The notes: generated by a model from the letters alone, not told the origin. Positions 44,852 through 55,589 are shown, counted from the first letter of the stretch. The stretch: 64,000 nt of DNA from Bacteroidota bacterium (GCA_021777835.1 JAJYDC010000002.1:1-64000), one strand, 5' to 3'. Program-made: numbers and translations.

Positions 44852-45892
44852 TTATTCAATTCCAAAACGTTTATTGAGTTTTGAAATCCAGGGCGATTTC
44901 TTTTCACTCATAAAATATTCAACCACTAAAAGAATGATCGCGATAGCTAAAAAATAATAAAATCTATCTTCGTAGTCGGTGACTCTCTTCTCACCAAACT
45001 GTGTTTTCCTCAAGTTTGATAAGTCTTTATAAATTAAGTCTAATTCATCTTGATAATTTGCTCCGCGGAAATATTTACCATGACCTATTTCAGCAATCTT
45101 TTTTAGAGTACCCTCATGAAGTTTTGTAATTACAGTATTCCCATTTTCGTCCGTTTTAAAACCAGTCTGTTGTCCTTGTTGATTAAATAATGGTATTGGG
45201 ACTCCATCGGGAGATCCCAAGCCAATAGTATAAATCATTATTCCTTTCTTAGCCGCATCGGTTGCAGCTTCGGTGACGTCGCCTTGATGATCTTCACCGT
45301 CAGTAATTAATATCTCCACTTTTTCGGTTTTAGACGAATAGTCAAAAGATTTGGTTGCAAGGTTTATTGCATCTGCTATAGCTGTACCGGGCTGAGGTAC
45401 CGAGTTTTCGTCCACTGCATCTAAAAATAATTTTGCTGCTGAATAATCTGAAGTTAATGGAAATTGTACATAAGCCTGTCCAGCAAAAATTATCAGTCCT
45501 ATCCTATCACCGTGTAATTTCTGCATCAAATTCTCTATTTCAAATTTTGCTTTCTCAAGCCGGCTTGGTTTTATGTCCTGAGCCTGCATACTCAAAGAAA
45601 CATCCAGCATAATATAGACATCGATTCCGCTTTCCTTTACATTTTCCACTTTTGTGCCGATCTGCGGGTCTGCGGCTGCAATAATTAGGAACACTATAGC
45701 TAATAATATGAGACTGAATTTTATAACATTTTTCATTTTGCTATATGCAGGAAGAAGCACCGGGTGAAGTTTTTCTTCAGCGAACTTTGCAAGCATCTTT
45801 TTCCGCTTCCTTAACAAATACCAGTAAAGAACTGCTAGGAGCGGAACAAAATAAAGAGCCATTAGATATTCAGGATGAGCTAATCTTAACAT
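44852..45892 (-). CDS. batB: BatB: von Willebrand A-domain membrane protein
   Basis: 346 residues: two N-terminal helices (about 8-25, 58-75), a VWA domain (about 88-290) with the MIDAS motif DVSLSMQAQD and a C-terminal helix (about 315-335). The IGLIIFAGQAYVQFPLTSDY segment is typical of BatA/BatB. It pairs with batA upstream. Confidence 0.9.
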   Translation of the reverse strand: MLRLAHPEYLMALYFVPLLAVLYWYLLRKRKKMLAKFAEEKLHPVLLPAYSKMKNVIKFSLILLAIVFLIIAAADPQIGTKVENVKESGIDVYIMLDVSLSMQAQDIKPSRLEKAKFEIENLMQKLHGDRIGLIIFAGQAYVQFPLTSDYSAAKLFLDAVDENSVPQPGTAIADAINLATKSFDYSSKTEKVEILITDGEDHQGDVTEAATDAAKKGIMIYTIGLGSPDGVPIPLFNQQGQQTGFKTDENGNTVITKLHEGTLKKIAEIGHGKYFRGANYQDELDLIYKDLSNLRKTQFGEKRVTDYEDRFYYFLAIAIILLVVEYFMSEKKSPWISKLNKRFGIE

Positions 45893-45943
45893 AAAATATT
45901 AAAAGGATATTACTTCCAAAATTGATTTTATTATTATATTTAT

Positions 45944-46939
45944 TTACGGCAGTTTTCTTAAAACTGTTTTAGATAAACCGATTTCAAGCAGTATTAAAAA
46001 TAATCCTGCTTCAAGCCAGCCATAGAAAAGTTCTTCAGCGTGACTGTAGGAAGTTACTTCTATTTTTGATTTTTCTAGTTTATCAATCTTATTATAGATT
46101 GCCTGCAGAGTCCGATTATCAGTTGCTCTGAAATATTGTCCGCCGGTTATTTGAGCAATCTTAGTAAGTAATCCCTCATCAATCTGAACCGGCATCATCT
46201 GATATCTTATACCAAAAGGTGTTTGCACAGGATAAGGGGCTTCTCCATTAGTTCCAACTCCGATAGTATAAACTCTAATGCCGAATGTCTTAGCTATATC
46301 AGCTGCAGTAAGTGGGTCGATTTCGCCCGAATTGTTTACACCGTCGGTTAACAAAATTATTACTTTACTTTTTGCTTTGCTGTCCTTCAACCTGTTAACT
46401 GCATCTGCAATCCCATTTCCAATAGCGGTACCATCCGGTATCATTCCTGGTTCTACCTCGCTTAGAAGATGAAGAAGCACAGGGTAATCTACGGTTAAGG
46501 GGCATTGAGTAAACGCATCATGGGAGAAAATTACTAAACCGATTCTATCGGATGTTCTTCCCTTAATAAATTTGGCGATTACATTTTTGGCGGCTTCGAC
46601 TCTATTTGGTTTAAAATCTTCAGATATCATACTTCCTGAGATATCAAGTGCCATCACAATGTCTATGCCTTCTGTTGAAATATTTTCTCCAGAAGAATAA
46701 TCTTGAGGGCGGGCAAGAGCTACAATCAATAGTCCCACGGCTAAAGTTCTTAGAATAAATGGAAGGTGTCTTAATTTTTCTTTCCAAGTTACGGGGAATC
46801 CTTCGAACATATTTACGGAAGAAAAGTTAATAGAAGGTTGATTTTGCCTTCCTTTATACCAGTACCAAAGGATCATAACGGGGATAAGTAAAAGGAAAAA
46901 TAGGATCCATGGATAGGCAAAGGTTATATTACGAAACAT
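45944..46939 (-). CDS. batA: BatA: von Willebrand A-domain membrane protein
   Basis: 331 residues: helices at about 10-26 and 62-80, a VWA domain (about 90-285) with a complete MIDAS motif DISGSM and a terminal helix. It is the closest paralog of BatB next door. Its first 11 bases overlap the preceding gene, so translation is coupled. VWA proteins with MoxR ATPases act as metal-dependent chaperone or assembly modules. Confidence 0.92.
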   Translation of the reverse strand: MFRNITFAYPWILFFLLLIPVMILWYWYKGRQNQPSINFSSVNMFEGFPVTWKEKLRHLPFILRTLAVGLLIVALARPQDYSSGENISTEGIDIVMALDISGSMISEDFKPNRVEAAKNVIAKFIKGRTSDRIGLVIFSHDAFTQCPLTVDYPVLLHLLSEVEPGMIPDGTAIGNGIADAVNRLKDSKAKSKVIILLTDGVNNSGEIDPLTAADIAKTFGIRVYTIGVGTNGEAPYPVQTPFGIRYQMMPVQIDEGLLTKIAQITGGQYFRATDNRTLQAIYNKIDKLEKSKIEVTSYSHAEELFYGWLEAGLFLILLEIGLSKTVLRKLP

Positions 46940-47882
46940 TTGCTGCCTCCGGTTTTTCCTCTTCCTTTACGGTTGGGATTGTTTTATTTACAATCTCGTA
47001 TGCTTGTTTAAGCATTTCTTCATTTACTGAATTAAGAGGAATGAATTTGGCAAACTTTACCATATCTGCGTTGTTCAGAAAGTCTTTTGTTAGGCTTAGT
47101 ATAACTTCAGTATCGCTTCTGCGTTTTAATAATTCAAGTGCTTCTGATGTAGTTAATTCCAATGCCGGGAGTTGATACCGCTTTTCAAAATATCGTCTTA
47201 TAATTTCAGTTATGCTTGAGTGATATTCTTTAATTAATCCTTGCTGCCATAGTTTCTTTTCTTCTAGGTCATGCAGAGAATTTAATGCAACCTCATGCGG
47301 AGTTAATATTATTATCTTTTGAATTTCAGGTTTCAGCGATCTCTTTTTTAGATAACGTCTTATTAGGATGTAAACTATTATAAGCACAATAAGAATAGCT
47401 AATGCCCACAGTATGATCAGTTTCCAATCAAGCGGTATTTTGATCGGCGGTTTTATATCTTTAATTTTTCCGTTAGGGTCAATCTTTACTGTGCTGACTA
47501 ATATTTGCAGCGGGTTTGTGGATACTATTTGGAAAGCAGTGTCACTGCTGCTTTTATACTGAATCTGAACAGGCGGAATTAAAACAAGGGCAGAGTCATA
47601 ACCTGACAGAATATATTTATAAGTTGATGTAATTGCTCCGTTGTTGTCAGTGTCAAAAGAAGTATCCTTCTTAATTACAGCTAGCTCACCTAAAGTATCT
47701 TGAATTGTCGGTGGGATTATGCTTTCATTTTTAGGATGCTGAATTTGAATAGTATAATTTATATAATCGCCTACAAGATATGCCTTTTTGTCGGTCGAAG
47801 CATTCGCTGTTACGGTTTGTCCAAATAGGTTAAATGAACCTACCAGAAGTATAATTATAAAGAAATATGTTTTTCTTACCAT
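46929..47882 (-). CDS. Bat-operon membrane protein (BatG-like / DUF4381-like)
   Basis: 317 residues: signal peptide (ends NLFGQ), a beta-rich periplasmic part (about 24-150), one membrane helix (about 170-192) and a helical cytosolic tail with EIIRRYFEKRYQLPALELTT. It lies between the DUF58 and batA genes, overlapping both by a few bases. Proteins here in Bat operons have no assigned function; the tail resembles that of DUF4381. Confidence 0.7.
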   Translation of the reverse strand: MVRKTYFFIIILLVGSFNLFGQTVTANASTDKKAYLVGDYINYTIQIQHPKNESIIPPTIQDTLGELAVIKKDTSFDTDNNGAITSTYKYILSGYDSALVLIPPVQIQYKSSSDTAFQIVSTNPLQILVSTVKIDPNGKIKDIKPPIKIPLDWKLIILWALAILIVLIIVYILIRRYLKKRSLKPEIQKIIILTPHEVALNSLHDLEEKKLWQQGLIKEYHSSITEIIRRYFEKRYQLPALELTTSEALELLKRRSDTEVILSLTKDFLNNADMVKFAKFIPLNSVNEEMLKQAYEIVNKTIPTVKEEEKPEAANVS

Positions 47883-48751
47883 CTTTTTTCACGTAGTCTG
47901 AAAAATTGCACAAGAGGTTTAATGTAGTTTTGCCCTGTTTGAATTCTAATGCTATCAACCCTGCTTGTAAGGAAAAGTGTTTTTTGCTGGGCGGCTTTTT
48001 TTTCACGCATTTCCTTAAGGAGGAATTGAGTCATAGGATTGCTAGTATCAATCCAACGTTCCTGTCCTGTTTCAGAATCAGTAAATCTAACTACTCCTAC
48101 TTTTGGAATTTCTTCTTCGCGTTTGTCATTAAGTACTACGCCTATTAAATCGTGTCTCTTTCCGACAATTCTAAGGATTTTCTCAAAGCCTGAATCCATA
48201 AAATCAGAAAGTAGGAATACAATGCTTCTCTTCTTAATAGCATTGTTCATATATTCTAGGGCTCCTTTAATGCTCGTAGATTTACCTTCGGGTTCAAAGG
48301 ATAATACTTCACGAATAATCCTTAGAACATGTTTGTTGCCTTTTCTTGGGGGTACAAATTTCTCAATCTTATCAGTAAACAAGATTAAGCCTACCTTGTC
48401 ATTATTCTTTAAGGCAGAGAAAGCAAGGATGGCACTTAGTTCAGCGGCGACCTCCTGCTTGGTCTTTTCAGCAGAGCCGAAATTCAGAGAGCCGCTAAGG
48501 TCAACCATAAGAATTACGGTAAGCTCCCGTTCTTCCTCAAAGACTTTTATGAAGGGATGACCGAACCTAGCAGTTACGTTCCAATCAATATTCCTAATAT
48601 CATCTCCAAATTGATATTCACGTACTTCTGAGAACTCCATTCCTCTTCCCTTAAATACCGAGTGGTATTCACCCGAGAAGACCTGATTGACAAGTCCCTT
48701 AGTCCGTATTTCAATTTGTCTAACTTGTTTTAATATTTCTTTGGTAAACAC
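47876..48751 (-). CDS. DUF58 protein (VWA-like partner of MoxR)
   Basis: 291 residues. The DUF58 signature FSEVREYQFGDDIRNIDWN is followed by a VWA-like domain with a MIDAS-type DLSGSLNFG. It overlaps the next gene by seven bases and lies 50 bases behind the MoxR ATPase. DUF58 proteins are taken to be substrates or adaptors of MoxR. Confidence 0.92.
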   Translation of the reverse strand: MFTKEILKQVRQIEIRTKGLVNQVFSGEYHSVFKGRGMEFSEVREYQFGDDIRNIDWNVTARFGHPFIKVFEEERELTVILMVDLSGSLNFGSAEKTKQEVAAELSAILAFSALKNNDKVGLILFTDKIEKFVPPRKGNKHVLRIIREVLSFEPEGKSTSIKGALEYMNNAIKKRSIVFLLSDFMDSGFEKILRIVGKRHDLIGVVLNDKREEEIPKVGVVRFTDSETGQERWIDTSNPMTQFLLKEMREKKAAQQKTLFLTSRVDSIRIQTGQNYIKPLVQFFRLREKRW

Positions 48752-48801
48752 AGTTTAAACGCTTTTATTTCTGAATGTTTATCTTGTTATTAAAATGACA
48801 A

Positions 48802-49785
48802 CTATGGTACTTCAACTTTATTCAATATCTCTTGAATAACATTCTCTGATGTCAGCTCTTCAGCTTCTGCTTCGTATGTAACTGCAATTCTATGTCGCAG
48901 AACATCGAGGCAAATTCCTCTAACGTCTTCAGGGATTACATAGCCTCTTCTCTTAATAAATGCCATAGCTTTAGCACCTAGTGCCAGGTTAATGGTTGCT
49001 CTAGGTGAAGCTCCGTAGCTAATAAGATCGCTTAACTTGTCTAAGCCGAAATCCTTAGGGGAACGAGTGGCAAAAACAATATCAAGAATATATTTCTCAA
49101 TTTTCTCGTCAACATAAATGTCGTGCACTAATTTCCTTGCATTCATAATATCAGCCGGCGTAATAACTGGCTGTATAATGCTTTCAACAGAGTCAACATT
49201 TTGTTTCATTATTTTTAATTCTTCTTCTCGGCTTGGGTATGAGATTTTTACCTTCAGCATAAATCTATCTACCTGTGCTTCCGGAAGGGGATATGTACCT
49301 TCTTGTTCGATAGGGTTTTGAGTTGCAAGTACAAGAAACGGCTCCTCAAGTTTAAATGTTTGGTCACCAATAGTAATTTGGCGTTCCTGCATTGCTTCGA
49401 GTAAAGCGCTTTGTACTTTAGCGGGGGCACGGTTTATTTCATCGGCTAAAATAAAGTTAGAAAAGATAGGACCTTTGCGAATAAAGAAGTTACCATCTTT
49501 CTGATTATAAATCATTGTTCCTATTAAATCAGCCGGGAGAAGGTCAGGAGTAAACTGTATCCTCTGATATTTTGCTTTCATAGCAGAAGCAAGAGTCTTT
49601 ATTGCAAGAGTCTTTGCCAATCCGGGAACTCCTTCGAGAAGGATATGACCGTTGCCCAAAAGTCCAACAATAAGTCTTTCGACCATTTGTTTTTGTCCGA
49701 CAATTACTTTGCTAATTTCATTCATCAGCAGATCAACAAATGCGCTCTCCTGTTTTATTTTGTCATTTAATGCAGCAATATCCAA
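48802..49785 (-). CDS. MoxR-family AAA+ ATPase
   Basis: 327 residues, AAA_3 type. Walker A is GVPGLAKT, Walker B is FILADEINR and sensor 1 lies in LVLATQNPIEQEGTY. It is the first gene of the Bat operon and probably energises assembly or metal loading of VWA proteins. Together the operon (MoxR-DUF58-membrane protein-BatA-B-C-D-E) is complete for this phylum, where it is linked to oxidative and aerobic stress tolerance. Confidence 0.95.
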   Translation of the reverse strand: MDIAALNDKIKQESAFVDLLMNEISKVIVGQKQMVERLIVGLLGNGHILLEGVPGLAKTLAIKTLASAMKAKYQRIQFTPDLLPADLIGTMIYNQKDGNFFIRKGPIFSNFILADEINRAPAKVQSALLEAMQERQITIGDQTFKLEEPFLVLATQNPIEQEGTYPLPEAQVDRFMLKVKISYPSREEELKIMKQNVDSVESIIQPVITPADIMNARKLVHDIYVDEKIEKYILDIVFATRSPKDFGLDKLSDLISYGASPRATINLALGAKAMAFIKRRGYVIPEDVRGICLDVLRHRIAVTYEAEAEELTSENVIQEILNKVEVP

Positions 49786-49897
49786 GTTAAACCTCTTAAA
49801 TTTTTTTTTTAATTGTTTTACTTATTAGAAAAGTAATGAGATTAGACGCATGGTAAATTAAAAAGGTTGCGTTTCTTATACAAGGCAAAGAATGTAG

Positions 49898-51070
49898 TTA
49901 CATTACTCTAAAAACCGCAAACTTCAGGTAGACTGTTTCCGGCATTGAAAGTATTACCGGATGGTCAATCGATGCGCCATTATAATATATCAATTGGATT
50001 TTCTTTTGAAGCTTCACCGCCGCATTATTTATTACCTGAAGGAATTCTTCTTTAGAAAGATGATGCGAGCATGATGAAGTAACTAAGATTCCGTCACTAG
50101 AGACAAGTTGAATCGCCAACCGGTTTAATTTCTCATATCCTTTTTTTGCTGTTGCCAGATTTCTCTTGTTTTTTGCAAATGCCGGAGGGTCAATCATAAC
50201 AACATCAAACTTTTTGTTTTGGGTAAGCGATGCTTCCATGTAATCGAAGATATCGCTTACAATAAATTCAGCATTAGTAGAAAGATTGTTTAATTCAAAA
50301 TTGTGTTTTGCGTTTTCAATCTCTGAGGCAGAAGAGTCGACAAAGGTTATAGATGATGCTCCCGCTTTTGCTGCATGAAGTCCGAATCCTCCTGAGTTAC
50401 AGAAGGCATCAAGGACGGTTTTTCCATTGGCTATCTTTTCTATGAAATACCGGTTATCACTCTGGTCAAAATAGAAGCCTGTTTTATGGCTCTTTTGGAA
50501 GTCTATTTTATACTTTATAGAGCCGTCGTCAATTGTCTCCAGAGTTGACTCGCCTAAGTACACTTCGTCGGTTTCGGGTAAGCCTTCGAGAGTGCGGAAG
50601 TAAGTTTCATTCTTTGTGAAGATGTTTTTTGCGTTGAAGTCATTTTGCAGGACAGATGTAATAGCGGCAATATTCTTTTGAATACCAGCGGAATAGACCT
50701 GTAATACATAAGTATCGTTATATTTATCTATTATTAAGCCCGGCATCAAGTCGCTTTCACTGAAGATAAGCCTAAAGGAATTTCTTTCAGGGTAGATTAA
50801 TTTTCTTAAGCTAAAAGCTTTTTTTATCTTGTTTTCTGCATATTCACGGAAATTTTCAATATGTTCTTTGCTTAAGAGTCTAACAGCAATCAATGAGTTC
50901 TTATTGTAAAAGCCGGTTCCTATAAAACTATTACGTGAGTCGAATACTTCTACTAAGTCACCGTTGTCAACTGTACCTTCCAGTTTATCTACTTCGTTGC
51001 TGAATACCCATAAATGTCCGGCATTTATTCTTCTCTCTTCATTTTTCTTTAAAAATACTTTAGATTTCAT
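49898..51070 (-). CDS. rlmI: 23S rRNA (cytosine-C5)-methyltransferase, RlmI type
   Basis: 390 residues: N-terminal PUA domain (about 1-75, KKNEERRINAGHLWVFSNEV), then an EEHEE-like linker and a Rossmann methyltransferase with VLDAFCNSGGFGLHAAKAGA and the catalytic region MIDPPAFAKNKRN. RlmI methylates C1962 of 23S rRNA in E. coli; the target here is inferred from the family. It is separated by 112 bases from the moxR gene. Confidence 0.9.
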   Translation of the reverse strand: MKSKVFLKKNEERRINAGHLWVFSNEVDKLEGTVDNGDLVEVFDSRNSFIGTGFYNKNSLIAVRLLSKEHIENFREYAENKIKKAFSLRKLIYPERNSFRLIFSESDLMPGLIIDKYNDTYVLQVYSAGIQKNIAAITSVLQNDFNAKNIFTKNETYFRTLEGLPETDEVYLGESTLETIDDGSIKYKIDFQKSHKTGFYFDQSDNRYFIEKIANGKTVLDAFCNSGGFGLHAAKAGASSITFVDSSASEIENAKHNFELNNLSTNAEFIVSDIFDYMEASLTQNKKFDVVMIDPPAFAKNKRNLATAKKGYEKLNRLAIQLVSSDGILVTSSCSHHLSKEEFLQVINNAAVKLQKKIQLIYYNGASIDHPVILSMPETVYLKFAVFRVM

Positions 51071-51139
51071 TGTCTGTGTACCATAATTTGTGTTAAAGTT
51101 TAATTTCTTAATTCATTAAATAAAAATACCTATAATAAT

Positions 51140-52255
51140 ATGAAAAGAATAATGCTTTTGATTTTTGTGTGTTTTTCATCTTTTTACTCCATGGCACAAG
51201 ATAATACAAATAGTCAAGATACGTCGCCGATAATTAATTATAATGCGAAGATTACATGGGTAAAGGATTTGAAGAATCAACTAGCATCCTTGTTAACAGC
51301 AAGTGATAATAAACTTTTTGCAGTATCAAAAGACGGAAAAATATTTTGTTGTGACTTCAGCGGAAAGATTATTTGGGAGCATGACCTTAAACGCAGAATT
51401 GCCGGTAAACCTATAGACAGTGACGGCAATTTAGTTATATCAACATTATCAGGCGATTTGATTTCTTTGAATGACTCTACTGGTGAGTCAATTCAGTCTA
51501 TAGGGCTTAATGAGCCACTCACCTCTCCGATTGTTAAAATGTCTACTATATATAATGGTAATCCAACTGAAGCAGTAATACTTGGTTCTTCAAAAGGGAG
51601 CATATATTGTTATGATATAAATTCATTTGAGATGATTTGGGAGAATCATTCTGCCAAAGGAGCAGTAATGTCCAAGCCGCTTGCACTCGGCAACAAGATT
51701 ATTTTTACTTCTAGTGATGGTTACCTTTATTGTTTAGATTCAAGAAGCGGTATGTTAATATGGAAATGGACTGATCCGAAGATAAATAATATTGATTTGG
51801 CTAATTGTGCGCCTGTCTCTGACAATAGGGATGTTTTTATATGTTCAACTAATAAAGCTCTTTATTCAATTGATCCGATGCTTGGGCGGACTAGATGGAA
51901 AATGGACTCCTATAAATGTAACCCACCTTTAGTCATTTCGGAGAATAAGAAGTATTTATATGTAAAAAGCACGAAGAATTACTTTAATTTAGTTTCGCCG
52001 ATTGATGGGAGATCAATTAGAAAACTAGACATGGATTTTGGTGAGGACACTTCAATGAGTTCGCCTAAAGAATGGAAGGGGAGTATTTTAATAGGTGCTG
52101 GCAACGGGAGAGTTTATCTAATCGAAAATAACCTAAAGCGGAAACCACTTTTCTATTTGAAAGGAGGCGCGATACAATCTATTACCCATCTAGTGGATGA
52201 TACTTTTGTTGTATCAAATGATTCAGGAAGACTTGTCGAGTTCAAATTAAAATAA
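51140..52255 (+). CDS. Secreted PQQ-like beta-propeller protein
   Basis: 371 residues: signal peptide (ends YSMAQ, residue 20) and a propeller of about seven blades with motifs such as GKIIWEHDL, GSIYCYD, GYLYCLDSRSGMLIWKW and GRTRWKM. This is the BamB/PQQ-like repeat. It has no sorting domain. BamB itself is a lipoprotein, and no lipobox is seen here, so it is another propeller. It is divergent from the rRNA methyltransferase gene. Confidence 0.8.
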   Translation: MKRIMLLIFVCFSSFYSMAQDNTNSQDTSPIINYNAKITWVKDLKNQLASLLTASDNKLFAVSKDGKIFCCDFSGKIIWEHDLKRRIAGKPIDSDGNLVISTLSGDLISLNDSTGESIQSIGLNEPLTSPIVKMSTIYNGNPTEAVILGSSKGSIYCYDINSFEMIWENHSAKGAVMSKPLALGNKIIFTSSDGYLYCLDSRSGMLIWKWTDPKINNIDLANCAPVSDNRDVFICSTNKALYSIDPMLGRTRWKMDSYKCNPPLVISENKKYLYVKSTKNYFNLVSPIDGRSIRKLDMDFGEDTSMSSPKEWKGSILIGAGNGRVYLIENNLKRKPLFYLKGGAIQSITHLVDDTFVVSNDSGRLVEFKLK

Positions 52256-52514
52256 TCTTTTTAAACTATTTGACAATAATATAAAGTCGATTGCTTGGAG
52301 AATGTTATTTGAAATATGAGGTAAAGGATATTTCCATGACAGTCCGTGATCTTAAATTTTAAATTCTGCTATATGTGTCCTATGAAATAATGTTTACAGA
52401 TTAAATTAGTTTCACTTGACAATGGTTTTTAAATACATGATTTTAATCAAGCGTGAATATTGCTATGTGACAAAATTTCTATTTTTATCAATCGAATAAA
52501 GAATACGCTTAACA

Positions 52515-54416
52515 ATGGGAAAAAGTAAGCAGACCAATTTCCAAGAACAAACAAAGTCAGGAAAGAAAGGTCATAAGATTGACTTTGAGCCTATTTTAGA
52601 AAATTACCGGATGATTGCTGAAAACGCATCTGATGGTATTTTTATTTTTGCGGATAACATGATAAAATATGCCAATCCTACGTTTGCAAAGATGGGCGGT
52701 TACAAAGTAAATGAGTTAATTAGTCATTCATTCAAAAGATTTTTGCCTGCCGAGGAAATCCAGAAAATTGAAGATCAAATTAGAAAACTAGCGGGTATGA
52801 ATAATGCGGAGAAGCCTTATGAAACTAAACTTCTATGCAAAGACGGCAGTTTGATTGAGGCAGAAATTCATATTTCTTCAATTTCATATCTCGGCAAAGA
52901 CGGTGTGCTTGGAATAATAAGGGATATAACCGAACGCAAAAAGGCACAGAAGGCAATATACGATAGTGAAGATCGTTTTCGCCGGGTTTTTTTTACTAGT
53001 CCGGATTCTATTAACATTAACAGGCTTGAGGACGGTGTTTATGTAGACATAAACGAAGGATTTATGAATCTAACCGGGTACTCGCGGGAAGAAGTAATAG
53101 GAAAGTCTTCATACGAAATTAAAATTTGGAAAGATATAAAAGACAGAGATGTGCTTGTTAAGGCAATAACCGAATATGGAATTCTAAAAAACCATGAAGC
53201 AAAATTTGTAATGAAAAATGGAACAATATTAGATGGATTAATGTCTGCTTCTTTGATTAACATAGATGAAGTACCTCATATAATTTCAATAACTCGGGAT
53301 ATAACCGATCTTAAGAAAACAGAAATCGCATTACATTCAAGCGAAGCAAGACACTATGATTTATTTAATAAGTCACTTGATGGAGTATATAAGAGTACTC
53401 ATGAAGGTAAATTTATTGAAGTAAATCAGGCGATGGTAACAATGTTAGGATATGAAAGTAAAGAAGAATTATTAGCAGTAGATATTAAATCGCAATTATA
53501 TTTCCAATCATCTGATCGCGAAAGTGCCGAACTTGAAGAGAAGTATCAAGAAATGGCAGTATTTAGAATGAGGAAAAAAGACGGCACGGAAGTATGGGTT
53601 GAAGATCATGGTCGTCTTGAAGTAGATGGAAGCGGGAAAGTACTTTTTCATGAAGGTATTATGCGTGATGTAACAGACCGGGTACAGGCAGATTCACAGC
53701 TTCAAAAATATTCAGAGGAATTAAAGATTTCTAATGCTACTAAAGATAAATTCTTTTCATTAATATCTCATGATTTAAGAGTTCCATTTAACACATTTCT
53801 TAATCTTTCGGAACTGATGGTATCAGAATTCGAAACCTTGACCAAGGAAGAGCTAAGAGATTTTGCAATTGAGTTAAACAAATCGGCGAAGAATCAATAC
53901 AGATTGTTAGAAAATCTATTAAGCTGGTCAAGTATGCAAATCAACCGGATGGAATTTCATGCTTCAATAATTAATCTTAGTGAGTTAGTTGACAAAGTAA
54001 TTGAGGTAGTAGCAGATAATGCCGCTAAGAAAGGTATAAGTTTATTTAATTCTGTAGATAAAAATACACCAGTAAGCAGCGATAATAATATGCTATTTTC
54101 AATTTTACAGAATCTCATTTCAAATGCAATTAAATTTACTTTTCAAAATGGTAAAGTCGAAATTATAGATGAAGATTCGGGTGATTTCGTGAAAGTATCA
54201 GTGATTGACAACGGCAGGGGAATACCGCAAGATATTTTAGATAAAATATTTCGAATAGACTCAAAAATTTCATATAGCGGTACTTCGGGAGAAAAGGGCA
54301 CCGGGTTAGGTCTGGTGTTATGCAAAGAAATGATTGAAAAGCACGGAGGAAAGATTTGGGTAGAGAGCGAAGAGGGAAAGGGGAGTATATTTTCATTTAC
54401 ATTAAAGAAAGCCTAG
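52515..54416 (+). CDS. PAS-domain sensor histidine kinase
   Basis: 633 residues without membrane segments, so cytosolic: three PAS domains (about 30-140, 152-268, 277-390), then HisKA with H419 in SLISHDLRVPF and a HATPase domain (about 515-632) with LISNAIKFT, DNGRGIPQ and GEKGTGLGL. No response regulator is adjacent, and no receiver domain is fused. It is the only kinase in the window and so one possible partner for the three orphan regulators; that is speculative. The 260 bases upstream show nothing notable. Confidence 0.92.
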   Translation: MGKSKQTNFQEQTKSGKKGHKIDFEPILENYRMIAENASDGIFIFADNMIKYANPTFAKMGGYKVNELISHSFKRFLPAEEIQKIEDQIRKLAGMNNAEKPYETKLLCKDGSLIEAEIHISSISYLGKDGVLGIIRDITERKKAQKAIYDSEDRFRRVFFTSPDSININRLEDGVYVDINEGFMNLTGYSREEVIGKSSYEIKIWKDIKDRDVLVKAITEYGILKNHEAKFVMKNGTILDGLMSASLINIDEVPHIISITRDITDLKKTEIALHSSEARHYDLFNKSLDGVYKSTHEGKFIEVNQAMVTMLGYESKEELLAVDIKSQLYFQSSDRESAELEEKYQEMAVFRMRKKDGTEVWVEDHGRLEVDGSGKVLFHEGIMRDVTDRVQADSQLQKYSEELKISNATKDKFFSLISHDLRVPFNTFLNLSELMVSEFETLTKEELRDFAIELNKSAKNQYRLLENLLSWSSMQINRMEFHASIINLSELVDKVIEVVADNAAKKGISLFNSVDKNTPVSSDNNMLFSILQNLISNAIKFTFQNGKVEIIDEDSGDFVKVSVIDNGRGIPQDILDKIFRIDSKISYSGTSGEKGTGLGLVLCKEMIEKHGGKIWVESEEGKGSIFSFTLKKA

Positions 54417-54695
54417 GATATAAATTTATCCTTTAAATACTGAAGGAATTATTTTGACACATCTAAAAACTTATCTCAATTCCGCATCAATGTAACGACT
54501 TTATAAATTAAATATCTCTTAATTGCAGAACAGTGTCCTAAACAGGGTTTGCTATCAAGTGTGAAAGGTACTTGATAATATTTGCGGCAAATTATTTAAT
54601 TACTGTTAGAGATAAGATGCAAAATGGGAAAAATTTATTAATTTTAAGTTCAGCTAGTTGATATATAATCTAAAATTGGTTTTTGGAGTAAAGAA

Positions 54696-55589
54696 ATGAA
54701 TTTAAGACTTCTATTCTTAGTGACCGGATTCTTTATATTTCTATCTGTTAATATGTATTCGCAAGTTCCGAGAGGGATAGTAAAAGAGGGGTTAAAAATA
54801 CAAAGTAAGATATTGGGAAAGGAAGTGCGCTACACAATTTATCTTCCTTCTGATTATGAAACTTCAAGCAGATATTATCCTGTAGTTTACATGCTTCACG
54901 GATACACGGATAATGATATTGCATGGATTCAATTTGGCGAAGCAAATGCGACGGCTGACGAAGGAATTGCACAAAGGGAGATACCACCAATGATATTGGC
55001 TATGCCGGACGGAGGAGTTTCCTGGTTCATAAATAATTATAATGATTCGGTTAAGTATGAAGATTTTTTCTTCAAAGAATTTATACCATATATAGAGTCT
55101 CACTACAGGATATTAGCAGAAAAAAGATATAGAGCAATAGCGGGACTTTCAATGGGAGGTTACGGAGCTTTAGTTTATGCATTAAAGCACCCGGACATGT
55201 TTTCTTCGTGCGTTGCCTTTAGCGCAGCAGTCTTTACCGATAAAGAAATTATTGATATGCAAGACGATGTTTGGAAAAAGGGACTTGGTTTAGGGTATGC
55301 CTTTGACCCTTCACTTGAGGGTAAGGATAGAATTACTAAGCAGTTCAAAGATGATGATCCTCTTTATTTATTTAAAACTCTTGATATAAATAAAATTAAA
55401 AGTGTAAGATATTATATTGATTGCGGCGACAATGACTTTTTATACAGAGGAAATTCTGCTTTACATGTACTTCTAAGAGATTTAGATATTCCTCATGTAT
55501 ATAGAGTAAGAGAAGGAATGCATTCATGGGTATACTGGAGGAGCGGTTTGTTGAATGGTTTAAAATTCATAGGCGAAACTTTTCATTAA
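54696..55589 (+). CDS. Secreted alpha/beta-hydrolase esterase (esterase D / FrmB-like)
   Basis: 297 residues: signal peptide (ends NMYSQ, residue 23) and an esterase fold with VVYMLHGYTDND near the oxyanion hole, nucleophile Ser in AGLSMGGYGAL, Asp in DCGDNDFLYRG and His in EGMHSWVYW. It resembles S-formylglutathione hydrolase and feruloyl esterase family proteins. Being exported it probably acts on carbohydrate or wall esters. The gap 54417-54695 shows no gene. Confidence 0.88.
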   Translation: MNLRLLFLVTGFFIFLSVNMYSQVPRGIVKEGLKIQSKILGKEVRYTIYLPSDYETSSRYYPVVYMLHGYTDNDIAWIQFGEANATADEGIAQREIPPMILAMPDGGVSWFINNYNDSVKYEDFFFKEFIPYIESHYRILAEKRYRAIAGLSMGGYGALVYALKHPDMFSSCVAFSAAVFTDKEIIDMQDDVWKKGLGLGYAFDPSLEGKDRITKQFKDDDPLYLFKTLDINKIKSVRYYIDCGDNDFLYRGNSALHVLLRDLDIPHVYRVREGMHSWVYWRSGLLNGLKFIGETFH